40,832 nt of DNA, from NCBI RefSeq assembly GCF_900142095.1, contig NZ_FQZP01000018.1, forward strand, positions 1 through 40,832, given 5' to 3'. Position numbers and translations under genes: made by a program. The stretch's first letter is position 1. The number at the start of each line of letters is the position of its first letter. Below, piece after piece: positions 1-8,322 of the stretch. Source of the DNA: Thermoclostridium caenicola (lineage in GTDB: Bacteria > Bacillota > Clostridia > DSM-8532). Under the pieces are notes generated by a model that saw only the letters and a program-made list of their open reading frames with translations, was not told where the DNA came from and searched no databases.

Positions 1-57
1 AATGAATATCCAAGAAGAATGTTTGGTTATAGGTCAGCCATAGAAATGGCGGTATGA
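1..57 (+). pseudogene. C-terminal end of an IS30-like transposase (cut by the window edge)
   Basis: The first 19 codons read in frame from base 1 to a TGA at 55-57 and give 18 residues, NEYPRRMFGYRSAIEMAV. The PRR..GYR..IE pattern resembles the C-terminus of IS30-family integrases, where a 'PRK.LGY.TP.E' motif sits just before the stop. The catalytic DDE core would lie to the left of the window, so it is unknown whether the gene is intact. The family call rests on a very short motif. Confidence 0.5.
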
Positions 58-125
58 TGTATAGAATTTATTCCAGTAAGCAATGGATTTACCAAATTTT
101 TCACGGCATTTAATATTGCAATTTA
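58..125 (+). mobile_element. Probable right end of the IS30-like element
   Basis: This AT-rich stretch follows the transposase stop and precedes the GC-richer rimP leader. It contains a segment around 104-124 (CGGCATTTAATATTGCAATT) that resembles the short non-coding tails and terminal repeats of IS30-family elements. The matching left inverted repeat lies outside the window, so the exact boundary cannot be fixed. Confidence 0.3.
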
Positions 126-153
126 TATCCGGCAGGCCTGAAGCAAAAAGGTG

Positions 154-182
154 TTGCCACAGCAGTTATTTTATGCTACAAT
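154..182 (+). promoter_or_regulatory. Sigma-A-type promoter of the rimP-nusA-infB operon
   Basis: A -35 box TTGCCA (154-159), a 17-bp spacer and a -10 box TACAAT (177-182) preceded by TGC (174-176, an extended -10). Each hexamer is one base from consensus. Transcription would start near 189, giving a leader of about 65 bases that contains the hairpin at 207-233. The same box arrangement occurs upstream of secG (19986-20014). Confidence 0.75.
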
Positions 183-206
183 GAGGTTGATCGAAGCGTC
201 TTTGTA

Positions 207-240
207 CAAAGAGTGGGTAGTTCCCACTCTTTGCATTTGT
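207..240 (+). promoter_or_regulatory. Leader hairpin / attenuator upstream of rimP
   Basis: A perfect 11-bp stem (207-217 pairs with 223-233) encloses a 5-base loop (218-222). It is followed by an interrupted T-rich tract, TTTG then CATTTGTG. It sits 10 bases before the rimP ribosome site. The shape is that of a weak intrinsic terminator whose U-tract is poor. In Bacillus subtilis the homologous operon is autoregulated by a NusA-dependent terminator in its leader, and this hairpin has the right position and weak tail for that role. The structure is seen; the regulation is inferred. Confidence 0.6.
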
Positions 241-254
241 GTATGGAGGTTTGA

Positions 255-719
255 ATGGCTAAAACAAGCATATCCGAATTGGTATGGTCCCTGGCACTTC
301 CCATTGTTGAGGAAGCGGGGTGCGAACTGGTTGATGTGGAGTTTGTCAAGGAAGGCAGCGACTGGTTTTTGCGTGTATTCATCGATAAAGATGGGGGCGT
401 CAGCCATGAGGATTGCGAACGCATTAGTCAACCCCTGAATAAGATACTCGACGAAAGAGATCCCATATCCCATCCGTACTACTTTGAAGTGTCTTCTCCA
501 GGTCTGGAGCGCCCGCTGAAGAAACCAAGGGATTATGAAAGAGCATTGGGAAAGCTGGTTGAAATCCGGTTGTTCAAAGCCGTTGACGGTGTAAAAAAAT
601 TCGAAGGACATCTTGAATCGTTTAACGGCAAGGAGATAGCGATCAGGCTGGATTCACAGGAAGTGAAGACCTTCCCGCTTGATCAGGTCGCGAAGGCAAA
701 AACTATTGTCAAATTCTGA
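255..719 (+). CDS. rimP: Ribosome maturation factor RimP
   Basis: RimP helps assemble the 30S ribosomal subunit in the cytoplasm. The 154-residue product has the usual family length and the signature SSPGLERPL at residues 80-88, at the junction of the N-terminal alpha/beta domain and the C-terminal SH3-like domain. The ATG at 255 follows GGAGG at 245-249 with good spacing. It is the first gene of the classical rimP-nusA-ylxR-ylxQ-infB operon, 18 bases ahead of nusA. The promoter at 154-182 and the leader hairpin at 207-233 probably control it. Confidence 0.95.
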   Translation: MAKTSISELVWSLALPIVEEAGCELVDVEFVKEGSDWFLRVFIDKDGGVSHEDCERISQPLNKILDERDPISHPYYFEVSSPGLERPLKKPRDYERALGKLVEIRLFKAVDGVKKFEGHLESFNGKEIAIRLDSQEVKTFPLDQVAKAKTIVKF

Positions 720-737
720 ATTGGAGGTATTGGGGAA

Positions 738-1967
738 ATGAGCGCTGAGTTGCTTCACGCCCTCGAACAATTGGAGAAAGAGAGAGGCATCAATAAGGAT
801 ATTCTGGTGGAAGCCATTGAACAGGCGTTGATTTCTGCATATAAAAGAAATTTCGGCTCGGCTCAGAATGTAGAGGTCGTGATTGACAGGACAACCGGAG
901 ACGTCAGGGTCTTTACGCATAAAACCATCGTGGGAGAAGTAACCGATCCTGCCACCGAATTGTCCATTGAACAGGCAAAACGGTTCGGCGCGGACTTTGA
1001 AATCGGCGATATCGTTGAGGTGGAAGTGACACCCAGGAAGTTCGGGAGAATTGCGGCGCAAACGGCCAAGCAGGTTGTCATGCAGAGGATTCGTGAGGCA
1101 GAGCGCGGCATTATATATGATGAGTTCGCCAATAAGGAAGAGGACATTGTAAGCGGCATTATCAGCCGGTTTGACAGGAAGAATGTCATCATCGACCTGG
1201 GCCGTGCGGAGGCTATCCTGCCGCCCGGTGAACAGACACCCGGAGAAAAATACAATGTCCATGATCGCATCAAGGTCTATGTGATCAATGTGAAGAAAAC
1301 CAATAAGAATCCCCAGATTTATGTTTCCAGGACCCATCCGGGACTGGTGAAAAGGCTTCTGGAACTGGAGGTTCCTGAGATCGCCGATGGTACGGTGGAG
1401 ATCAAGAACATTGCCAGGGAAGCCGGTTCCAGAACCAAGATTGCTATCCACTCCAGGAATGAAAACGTGGATCCCGTTGGTGCCTGTGTCGGCCAGAAGG
1501 GCAGCAGGATCCGGGCCATCGTGGATGAACTGCGGGGTGAAATGATAGATGTCATCAAGTGGAGCAGCAATCCTGAAGAGTTTATCGCCAGCAGTCTGAG
1601 CCCGGCCAAGGTGGTACAGGTTGATCTGGACGAAGAAGCCAAGGTGGCCAGGGTGATCGTTCCCGATTTCCAGCTGTCGCTGGCTATCGGAAAGGAAGGC
1701 CAGAATGCAAGGCTTGCCGCAAAGCTGACCGGCTGGAAGATAGACATTAAGAGCGAGTCACAATTCAGGAGCCAGATAGAATCCCAGCTCTTCCATCCTG
1801 GAGCGTTATCCGGCCAGGAGGAAGGGGATGCGGCATACGACGATGCCGAGGTTCCCGATGAGGCAGATATCCAGATGTCCGCAGCAGAGAATACTGAAGC
1901 CAATGCGGTGGCTGAGGATTCCGATTATGACAACGAAACGGTTACAGCTGATGATGAAAATCTCTGA
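738..1967 (+). CDS. nusA: Transcription termination/antitermination factor NusA
   Basis: NusA binds RNA polymerase and modulates pausing, termination and antitermination. The order along the 409-residue protein is the RNAP-binding N-terminal domain (about 1-125), an S1 domain (about 130-200), KH1 with GQKGSRI near residue 252, and KH2 with GKEGQNARLAAKLTGW near 318. A Glu/Asp-rich tail of about 50 residues follows. It lacks the C-terminal acidic repeats of proteobacterial NusA, as usual in Firmicutes. A GGAGG (723-727) precedes the ATG. It sits between rimP and ylxR, and may feed back on the leader hairpin at 207-233. Confidence 0.96.
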   Translation: MSAELLHALEQLEKERGINKDILVEAIEQALISAYKRNFGSAQNVEVVIDRTTGDVRVFTHKTIVGEVTDPATELSIEQAKRFGADFEIGDIVEVEVTPRKFGRIAAQTAKQVVMQRIREAERGIIYDEFANKEEDIVSGIISRFDRKNVIIDLGRAEAILPPGEQTPGEKYNVHDRIKVYVINVKKTNKNPQIYVSRTHPGLVKRLLELEVPEIADGTVEIKNIAREAGSRTKIAIHSRNENVDPVGACVGQKGSRIRAIVDELRGEMIDVIKWSSNPEEFIASSLSPAKVVQVDLDEEAKVARVIVPDFQLSLAIGKEGQNARLAAKLTGWKIDIKSESQFRSQIESQLFHPGALSGQEEGDAAYDDAEVPDEADIQMSAAENTEANAVAEDSDYDNETVTADDENL

Positions 1968-1998
1968 GCCTATGCGCGTATTGGGATGAGGTGAGCGG

Positions 1999-2277
1999 AT
2001 GATCAGGAAAAAGAAGATCCCCATGCGCCGATGCGTTGGATGCAGGGAGATGAAGGAGAAGCGGGAACTTCTGAGAATTGTCAGGAACAATGAAGGTGAG
2101 ATCTTTGTGGATCCCACCGGCAAGAAGAACGGCAGAGGCGCATATATCTGCAAGAATATGGCCTGCTTTGAACAGGCAAGGAAAGCGAAGAGCCTGAGCC
2201 GTGAATTCGGATGCGAAATACCACAGGAAGTTTACGACGAGATTACGCGGCAGATGGAGGCCTATGTCGGAAAATAG
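1999..2277 (+). CDS. ylxR: YlxR/RnpM family RNA-binding protein (DUF448)
   Basis: A small basic protein of 92 residues with the family signature RRCVGCRE near residues 10-17 and GRGAYIC near 48-54. In Bacillus the homologue is reported to bind and modulate RNase P RNA (RnpM). It lies 31 bases after nusA in the standard operon position. The ATG at 1999 is preceded by GAGGTGAG (1988-1995). Its 3' end overlaps the start of ylxQ by 14 bases, which suggests coupled translation. Confidence 0.92.
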   Translation: MIRKKKIPMRRCVGCREMKEKRELLRIVRNNEGEIFVDPTGKKNGRGAYICKNMACFEQARKAKSLSREFGCEIPQEVYDEITRQMEAYVGK

Positions 2278-2593
2278 GATATATTCCTTTATCGGACTGG
2301 CCAGAAAGGCCGGCAAGGTTGCGGCCGGCGATTGTGCCGTTGAAAGCGCCATCAAACGCGGCAAGGCGGCTTGCGTCATCCTGTCGGAGGATGCTTCTCC
2401 GAACACGGAAAAGAAGTATTTGGGGATCTGCGGCGCAAAAGGCATTCCAATCATCCGTTTCGGCGCCAGACAGCGCCTGGGAGAAATCCTGGGAAAAGAA
2501 ATGTATTCAGTAATTGCCGTTACTGATATGGGCTTTGCTTCAAGGATTGAAGAAATGATTCAGGATGAATCAAACCACGACAAATTGCGTTGA
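2264..2593 (+). CDS. ylxQ: YlxQ, L7Ae/L30e/S12e/Gadd45-family RNA-binding protein
   Basis: A 109-residue L7Ae-like protein of the nusA-infB operon that probably binds kink-turn RNA; its cellular role is unsettled. The core FIGLARKAGKVAAGD (residues 8-22) and the KRGKAACVILSEDAS stretch are typical. I start it at ATG 2264 because GGAGG lies at 2256-2260 and the encoded N-terminus (MSENRIYSFIGLARKAG) matches the family. An in-frame ATG at 2201 would add 21 unrelated residues. The spacing of only 3 bases from GGAGG is short, but the gene overlaps ylxR and may be reached by coupled ribosomes. Confidence 0.9.
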   Translation: MSENRIYSFIGLARKAGKVAAGDCAVESAIKRGKAACVILSEDASPNTEKKYLGICGAKGIPIIRFGARQRLGEILGKEMYSVIAVTDMGFASRIEEMIQDESNHDKLR

Positions 2594-2632
2594 TGGCTGG
2601 GGCCATTGGCAGAATACACGGGGGTGGCTTTT

Positions 2633-5600
2633 TTGAATAAACTGAAAATACATGAGCTTGCGAAGGAACTGAATGTGACAAGCAAGAGGCTCATGGAAAA
2701 GCTGGAGGAAATAGGCATCCATCCGAAGAGTCATATGTCGACTCTTGAGGATGACGAGTTGGAACGGCTCTATAAACATATAGGGATAGTTGACCGTACC
2801 CAAAAAAACGATGCCCCGGCTTCAAAGAATGAATCCGGAAAAAGCGACCGACCTGAAGCTGTTGTAAAGAGGGGCGTTCCCCGCATTATCAGGAAAACAG
2901 AGGTCGTGGTTCACGACGATTCGGGTTTGGATGATCAAAAGGATAAAAAGCGGGAGCGGCGCAGTTATGTCCGTGCGTCGGACTCCAACGACGGGCTGAT
3001 GGCCGGGTTTGTCAGGGGCGATCCGGACAGCGTCATAGCCGGTATCAGAAAACGCCCCAGGAAAGAAGAAGCGAAACCCCAGCCTGATGAGAAAAGGGAA
3101 TCCGGTGACAGCATCCTGGATTCAATCATTGCAGCAAACAAGATCAAGAAGCCGGTTGACGACATATTGAGCATAAAAAAAGTAGCCCATGTATCTGACT
3201 TGACGGATAAATCTGATAGCAAAGTTCACAGCAATGTGAAAGAACAGGAGAACATGCAGCAGGAAAGAACATCATCAGCGGAAACCAGGAAAGCGGAAGT
3301 GCAGGCGCCCCAGACGGCAGCGGACGTGGTCAAGGCCGAGGAGAACAAGTCCGAAGAGAAGGAAAAACAGGCGCAAAAAGCCGGGACCCAGGCTGTGCAG
3401 GATGTACAGAAAGAGGCGAAGAACGAAGGTTCCGCCCGTAGAAGCGTTGAACAGCCTGCCGCTGCCAGGGCTGAAAGCGAACAGCCCAGGGAGCAAAAGC
3501 CTGAAACCAGGGTTGCATCCGAAGGCGGCGCCAAGGTTCCTGCCGCCGGTGCGGCCGCTGCGGGCGAAGCGCACAGAAAGCCCGGTGAATTCAGGCAGGA
3601 TGAAAGAAGGTCGCCTGAGGACAGGCATGCAGGAAGGCCGGCTAATGCCGACAAAGCAGTGGCTAAAGCGCCTTACGGCGATCGCGGCCATGCAGGGAGA
3701 GATGGTCGCCCCAGGAGGGAAGACAGAGGTTCCGAAAGAAGGGGCAACCAGCTTGTCATACCCAAGGCGTCCGCTGCTTCTGAAGAAAAGGTGTTCACAC
3801 GCGGAGAACGCCGAGAAATGCAGGTTGTGGAAAAGCGGAAGGAAGAAAAGAAGGAGCAGAAAAAGGAAATCGTTCGGCCTACAACAGTGCCGCAGAAAGG
3901 CCGCCTGAAGAAGAAGATCGATATCGTTGGACATAAGGCCAGCGTATCCGATATGATGTCGGACGATTTCGTGATCGATACCTTCTACGATGACGAGCAT
4001 GAGGTCAAGAATGTCAAGCGGGTTGAAAAGAAGCTGAAGAAAGGAAAGCTTCAGAAGGAAGAGAAGCAGGCGCCTCCCAAGGCTGTCCTTACCGATATCA
4101 CCATTCCTGAGACCATTACGGTCAGGGAACTGGCCGAGGCCCTTAAGAAGACGGCTGCCGAAGTGATCAAGAAGCTGTTCCTGATGGGCATTACCGTGAC
4201 CCAGAACGAGGAACTGGACTTTGATACGGCGGCCATCATAGCCGATGAATTCGGCGTCAAGGTGCATAAGGCCGTTGTGGTCAGCGAAGAGGATATTCTC
4301 TTCGATGAAAGCGAAGATGCGCCTGAAGATCTGAAGCCTCGCGCACCGGTTGTTGTGGTCATGGGCCATGTTGACCACGGTAAAACCTCGCTGCTGGATG
4401 CCATCAGAAGCACCAATATTGCGGAAAGCGAAGCAGGCGGCATTACCCAGCGCATCGGTGCTTACACGGTCAACCTGAACGGACGGGATATCACATTCCT
4501 GGATACGCCGGGCCATGAGGCCTTTACGGCCATGCGCGCCAGGGGTGCCCAGGTAACCGATATTGCCATCCTGGTTGTGGCCGCCGATGACGGCGTGATG
4601 CCGCAGACCGTGGAAGCCATCAACCATGCCAAGGCTGCAGGCGTATCCATCATTGTGGCTATCAACAAGATAGACAAACCCAATGCCAATCCGGATAAGG
4701 TGAAGCAGGAACTTGCCGAGCACGGCCTGCTGATCGAGGAATGGGGCGGCGATGTGATAGCCGTTCCCGTATCGGCCAAGAAGCGTGAGAATATTGACCA
4801 GCTGCTTGAGATGGTGCTCCTGACCGCGGATATCCTTGAGCTGAAAGCCAATCCCAACAAGCAGGCCAAGGGTACGGTCATCGAAGCATCGCTGGATAAG
4901 AACAGGGGCCCTGTGGCAACCCTGCTGGTACAGAGAGGAACCCTCAGGGTCGGCGATTTCGTGCTGTCCGGTTCGGCTTACGGGCATATCCGCTCCATGG
5001 TAAACGACAAGGGCAAGAAGATCAAGGAAGCCGGACCTTCCGTTCCGGTGGAGGTGTTCGGCCTTTCGGAAGTGCCGGAAGCCGGCGAACTGTTCTATGT
5101 GGTTGAGGATGAGAAGCTTGCCAAGCAGCTTGCCGAGAAGCGCAAGGAGCAGGCCAGGGAAAAGCTCATCGGCTCACGGGGTAAGGTGACCCTGGAGGAT
5201 CTGTTCAATCAGATCCAGCAGGGCCAGGTGAAGGATCTCAACCTGATCGTGAAGGCGGATGTTCAGGGTTCCGTGGAAGCCGTCAAGCAGTCCATGGAGA
5301 AGCTCAGCAATGAGGAGGTCAAGGTTAAGGTTATCCATGGCGCAGTTGGTGCCATCACCGAGTCCGATGTCTCCTTGGCCAATGTGTCCAACGCCATCAT
5401 TATCGGCTTCAATGTCCGTCCTGGGGCCAATGTCATGGAAGCAGCCCAGGCGGCAGGCGTTGACTTAAGGCTGTACCGGGTTATCTATGATGCGATCGAG
5501 GACATCCAGAATGCCATGAAGGGTATGCTCAAGCCCACCTACAAGGAAGTTGTGGACGGTCATGTGGAGATCCGGCAGTTGTTCAAGGTTTCCAGCGTGG

Positions 5601-5836
5601 GAACCATCGGCGGTGCGTATGTTCTCGACGGAAAGATTGCGAGAAACTCCGACATCCGGCTTGTGCGTAACGGTATTGTCATTTACGAAGGCAAGCTGGC
5701 TTCGCTGAAGCGCTTCAAGGACGACGTCCGTGAAGTTGCAGCCGGTTATGAATGCGGTCTGATGATTGAGAAGTTCAATGACATCAAGGAAGGCGACATC
5801 ATAGAAGCCTATCACATGGAAGAAATAAAGCGCTGA
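2633..5836 (+). CDS. infB: Translation initiation factor IF-2
   Basis: IF-2 is the GTPase that delivers initiator tRNA and joins the ribosomal subunits. From the TTG at 2633 the product is 1067 residues. It has an IF2_N domain (about 1-55) and a long charged Ala/Glu/Lys/Arg-rich linker (about 60-470). A second IF2_N domain follows (about 495-545), then the G domain with GHVDHGKTS (578-586), DTPGHEAF (624-631), NKID (678-681) and SAKK (714-717), then domains II-IV. The linker makes it about 350 residues longer than the Bacillus protein. I chose TTG 2633 because GGGGGTGG (2620-2627) is well placed before it and the protein then begins [17 protein letters not shown] at 2606 and a GTG at 2624 are in frame alternatives. 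Confidence 0.95.
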   Translation: MNKLKIHELAKELNVTSKRLMEKLEEIGIHPKSHMSTLEDDELERLYKHIGIVDRTQKNDAPASKNESGKSDRPEAVVKRGVPRIIRKTEVVVHDDSGLDDQKDKKRERRSYVRASDSNDGLMAGFVRGDPDSVIAGIRKRPRKEEAKPQPDEKRESGDSILDSIIAANKIKKPVDDILSIKKVAHVSDLTDKSDSKVHSNVKEQENMQQERTSSAETRKAEVQAPQTAADVVKAEENKSEEKEKQAQKAGTQAVQDVQKEAKNEGSARRSVEQPAAARAESEQPREQKPETRVASEGGAKVPAAGAAAAGEAHRKPGEFRQDERRSPEDRHAGRPANADKAVAKAPYGDRGHAGRDGRPRREDRGSERRGNQLVIPKASAASEEKVFTRGERREMQVVEKRKEEKKEQKKEIVRPTTVPQKGRLKKKIDIVGHKASVSDMMSDDFVIDTFYDDEHEVKNVKRVEKKLKKGKLQKEEKQAPPKAVLTDITIPETITVRELAEALKKTAAEVIKKLFLMGITVTQNEELDFDTAAIIADEFGVKVHKAVVVSEEDILFDESEDAPEDLKPRAPVVVVMGHVDHGKTSLLDAIRSTNIAESEAGGITQRIGAYTVNLNGRDITFLDTPGHEAFTAMRARGAQVTDIAILVVAADDGVMPQTVEAINHAKAAGVSIIVAINKIDKPNANPDKVKQELAEHGLLIEEWGGDVIAVPVSAKKRENIDQLLEMVLLTADILELKANPNKQAKGTVIEASLDKNRGPVATLLVQRGTLRVGDFVLSGSAYGHIRSMVNDKGKKIKEAGPSVPVEVFGLSEVPEAGELFYVVEDEKLAKQLAEKRKEQAREKLIGSRGKVTLEDLFNQIQQGQVKDLNLIVKADVQGSVEAVKQSMEKLSNEEVKVKVIHGAVGAITESDVSLANVSNAIIIGFNVRPGANVMEAAQAAGVDLRLYRVIYDAIEDIQNAMKGMLKPTYKEVVDGHVEIRQLFKVSSVGTIGGAYVLDGKIARNSDIRLVRNGIVIYEGKLASLKRFKDDVREVAAGYECGLMIEKFNDIKEGDIIEAYHMEEIKR

Positions 5837-5863
5837 TCCCCTTAGAGGATAGCGGTGTGGGTG

Positions 5864-5898
5864 AATTCGCCGCCCCGGGATCCGGGGCGGTGAATTTT
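5864..5898 (+). terminator. Strong hairpin after infB, possible terminator or processing site
   Basis: A 15-bp stem with one G-U pair (5864-5878 with 5882-5896) closes a 3-base loop and is followed by a short T run at 5895-5898. The stem is very GC-rich in its upper half. The T tract is only four bases, so termination may be partial. A second hairpin (5918-5927 with 5931-5939, one bulged base) follows immediately. Both lie in the 201-base gap between infB and rbfA. Confidence 0.5.
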
Positions 5899-6037
5899 CA
5901 ATCCGGCGGATTTTGAGCTTGTTCCGGATACCGGACAAGGAACGGGGCAATAATCCGGAAAAGGGTATATTATAGTATTAAGCGTCAAATCACCGGACGG
6001 TGAGATGACCATTGACCTTTGATGATAAGGAAGAGGG

Positions 6038-6409
6038 ATGGATATGGATAGAACCGACAGAATTGCAGAAGAGATCAAAAAGGAACTGAGCCATATCATC
6101 AGGGAAAATATCAAGGATCCAAGACTGCCGGATTTTGTGTCCATTACGGCTGTCAAAGTGACCAAGGATCTGAGGTATGCCAAGGTCTACGTCAGCATAT
6201 ATGGCGATGAAACCAAGAAGAAGGATGCCATTGCGGCCCTGACAAGCGCCGCGGGGTTTATCCGCCGGGAAGTAGGACAGAGAATCAGTTTGCGTTACAC
6301 GCCCGAAATCCATTTCAAGCTGGATGAATCCATTGAGCAGGGGATGCATATCAGCAAGCTCATCGAGGAAACTATGGGAGGTTCGGGCAATCAGGCATCC
6401 GACAGCTGA
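6038..6409 (+). CDS. rbfA: 30S ribosome-binding factor RbfA
   Basis: RbfA binds the 30S subunit and promotes 16S rRNA 5'-end maturation. The 123-residue KH-type protein has the family pattern in order: RIAEEIKKELSHII near the N-terminus, DPRLPDFVSITAVKVTKDLRYAKVYVS in the centre, and LRYTPEIHFKLDESIEQG in the second half. AGGAAGAGGG (6028-6037) precedes the ATG at 6038. The in-frame ATG at 6044 is as likely by spacing. It is separated from infB by a hairpin-rich gap but keeps the usual gene order, with nrnA 30 bases downstream. Confidence 0.94.
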   Translation: MDMDRTDRIAEEIKKELSHIIRENIKDPRLPDFVSITAVKVTKDLRYAKVYVSIYGDETKKKDAIAALTSAAGFIRREVGQRISLRYTPEIHFKLDESIEQGMHISKLIEETMGGSGNQASDS

Positions 6410-6439
6410 TGCCAATTCTGAATGAAGGAAAGAAAGAAT

Positions 6440-7414
6440 ATGTCTGATCAGAAACTGGAGGCCATTGCGAAAGCACTCAGCAAGGCCCGAAGCGTTGCCA
6501 TACTGCCCCATCTCAATGTGGATGGGGATGCGCTGGGCGCATCACTGGCCCTGGCGCTGGCACTGAACAGCAGCCATTGCCAGGCCCACGTGCTCATCGA
6601 GGAAGATGTTCCTGCCACACTGGATTTCCTGCCCGGGCAGGATTTGATCAAGCGAAGCCCGGAAGGGCGGTACCAGGTGGCCATCAATATTGACAATGGA
6701 GATATCAACAGGCTGGGGGAACGGTTGGCCGTTTACCAGAACGCGGAGATACGCCTGAGCGTGGATCACCATGCCACCAACAAGATGGAAGCGGATGTTT
6801 CCTATGTGGATACGGGTGCAGCAGCAACCGGTGAGATCATACACCGGCTTCTGACCGACTATATGGGAGCGCCCATCACCAAAGATATTGCCCTGTGCCT
6901 GTATACCGCCATCATCACCGATACCGGCGGTTTCCGTTTCTCCAACACCACGCCGGAGACCATGGTGATAGCCGGTGAACTGATGAAAACCGGCATCGAT
7001 TTCACCAACGCCAATAAAAAGGTGTTCGACAGGATATCCCATGCGAAGCTGTTTCTGATGAAACAGACCATGAATTCGCTGAAGCTCCTTTTCGACGGGA
7101 AGCTGGCTGTTGCCTGTCTTCGCTGGGATGATCTCTCCTCTTTTAACGCAAAGATTGAGGACAGTGAAGGGCTTGTGAACATCGGGCGAAACCTGGAGGG
7201 CGTGGAAGTCTCCCTGTTCCTCAGGGAGGAAAAGCCGGGACTTTTCAAGGGAAGCCTGCGTTCAAACGAGTATGTGGATGTGGCGCAGATTGCTGAAAAA
7301 TTTGGCGGAGGCGGGCATAAACGCGCTGCCGGCTTCAGCGCTGAGGGGGATTTGGACGATATTGTCAAGTCCCTTGCAGATGCCATAAAGGCCAGCCTGA
7401 CGGGTGATGCGTAA
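6440..7414 (+). CDS. nrnA: DHH-family phosphoesterase NrnA (oligoribonuclease / pAp phosphatase)
   Basis: NrnA degrades 2-5-mer RNAs and dephosphorylates pAp, needing Mn2+. The 324-residue protein shows the DHH core: PHLNVDGDALG with H24, D28 and D30, then DHH at 109-111, and the C-terminal DHHA1 domain with the glycine-rich GGGGHKRAAG near 289-298. I prefer ATG 6440 because AAGGAAAG at 6425-6432 is well spaced before it. An ATG at 6422 would add six residues without a ribosome site. The stop TAA abuts the truB ATG, so translation is probably coupled. Confidence 0.92.
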   Translation: MSDQKLEAIAKALSKARSVAILPHLNVDGDALGASLALALALNSSHCQAHVLIEEDVPATLDFLPGQDLIKRSPEGRYQVAINIDNGDINRLGERLAVYQNAEIRLSVDHHATNKMEADVSYVDTGAAATGEIIHRLLTDYMGAPITKDIALCLYTAIITDTGGFRFSNTTPETMVIAGELMKTGIDFTNANKKVFDRISHAKLFLMKQTMNSLKLLFDGKLAVACLRWDDLSSFNAKIEDSEGLVNIGRNLEGVEVSLFLREEKPGLFKGSLRSNEYVDVAQIAEKFGGGGHKRAAGFSAEGDLDDIVKSLADAIKASLTGDA

Positions 7415-8320
7415 ATGGACGGGATACTCAACATCAACAAACCCCCGGGCATGACCTCTTTCGGTGTGGTTCACAAGCTGAGGGGGATTCTGGGAATCAA
7501 AAAAATCGGACATGCCGGCACCCTTGATCCTGACGCGACTGGGGTGCTTCCTGTTTGTATCGGCAAAGCCACCAGGATTATTGAGTACCTGATGGAGAAG
7601 GACAAGGCCTACCACGTGGTGCTGAGACTGGGGATTGAAACGGATACCCAGGACGCTTCAGGCAGTATCCTGGCGGAGCGGGCGGTTCATCACAGCGATG
7701 ACGAGATAGCAGAAGCCATACGGTCCTTCGTAGGGGATATCATGCAGATCCCGCCCATGTATTCAGCCATACGTGTGGACGGCAAAAGGCTTTACGAAAT
7801 GGCCAGGCAGGGTATCGAGGTGGAACGGAAGCCACGGCCTGTAACCATCAAGGCCATAGAAAACCTGAAAATCGTCAGGGAAGGAGAAGCCGTGCGGGCC
7901 GTATTCGACGTTTCCTGCTCAAAGGGCACCTATATCAGAACCCTTTGTGCTGATATCGGTGCCAAACTGGGCTGCGGCGGGCATATGGAATCCCTGATCC
8001 GGACCAGGTCCGGTCCGTTTCGCCTGGAAGATGCGGTTACCCTTGAAGAACTTCAGGAACGCGCGGAGAATGGCACCCTGCAGGATGTTGTTCTGGGCAT
8101 GGATATTGCGCTGGTCCAGTTTCCGTGCTTTACCGCCGACGGAGAAGAGGCCGGTAGGCTCAGAAACGGCATGGCTGTACCGTGCCCCGATTCCCTGGGC
8201 AATGTTGGGGACCTGGTCAGGGTATACCATGAAAACGGCAACCTGATCGCATTAGGCAGAATTGAAGGCCGGGGCCGGACCCGCAGGGTCAGAAGCCATA
8301 AATGGCTGGGGGGTCAGTAA
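7415..8320 (+). CDS. truB: tRNA pseudouridine(55) synthase TruB
   Basis: TruB converts U55 to pseudouridine in the T-loop of tRNAs. The 301-residue protein starts with the motif I pattern GILNINKPPGMTSF and has motif II GTLDPDATG at 35-43, where D38 is the expected catalytic aspartate. The C-terminal third resembles a PUA-type domain. It begins at the base after the nrnA stop and overlaps the upstream extension of ribF, so this is part of one polycistronic unit. Confidence 0.95.
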   Translation: MDGILNINKPPGMTSFGVVHKLRGILGIKKIGHAGTLDPDATGVLPVCIGKATRIIEYLMEKDKAYHVVLRLGIETDTQDASGSILAERAVHHSDDEIAEAIRSFVGDIMQIPPMYSAIRVDGKRLYEMARQGIEVERKPRPVTIKAIENLKIVREGEAVRAVFDVSCSKGTYIRTLCADIGAKLGCGGHMESLIRTRSGPFRLEDAVTLEELQERAENGTLQDVVLGMDIALVQFPCFTADGEEAGRLRNGMAVPCPDSLGNVGDLVRVYHENGNLIALGRIEGRGRTRRVRSHKWLGGQ

Positions 8321-8322
8321 AA

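Noticed and set aside
151-438. An overlapping 95-codon frame at the rimP start
   Set aside because: It is out of frame with rimP, has no ribosome site and no family pattern.
3275-4987. A 570-codon open frame on the minus strand opposite infB
   Set aside because: It is a shadow of the infB low-complexity and G-domain region. It has no ribosome site and no family resemblance, while the plus strand gives all IF-2 motifs.
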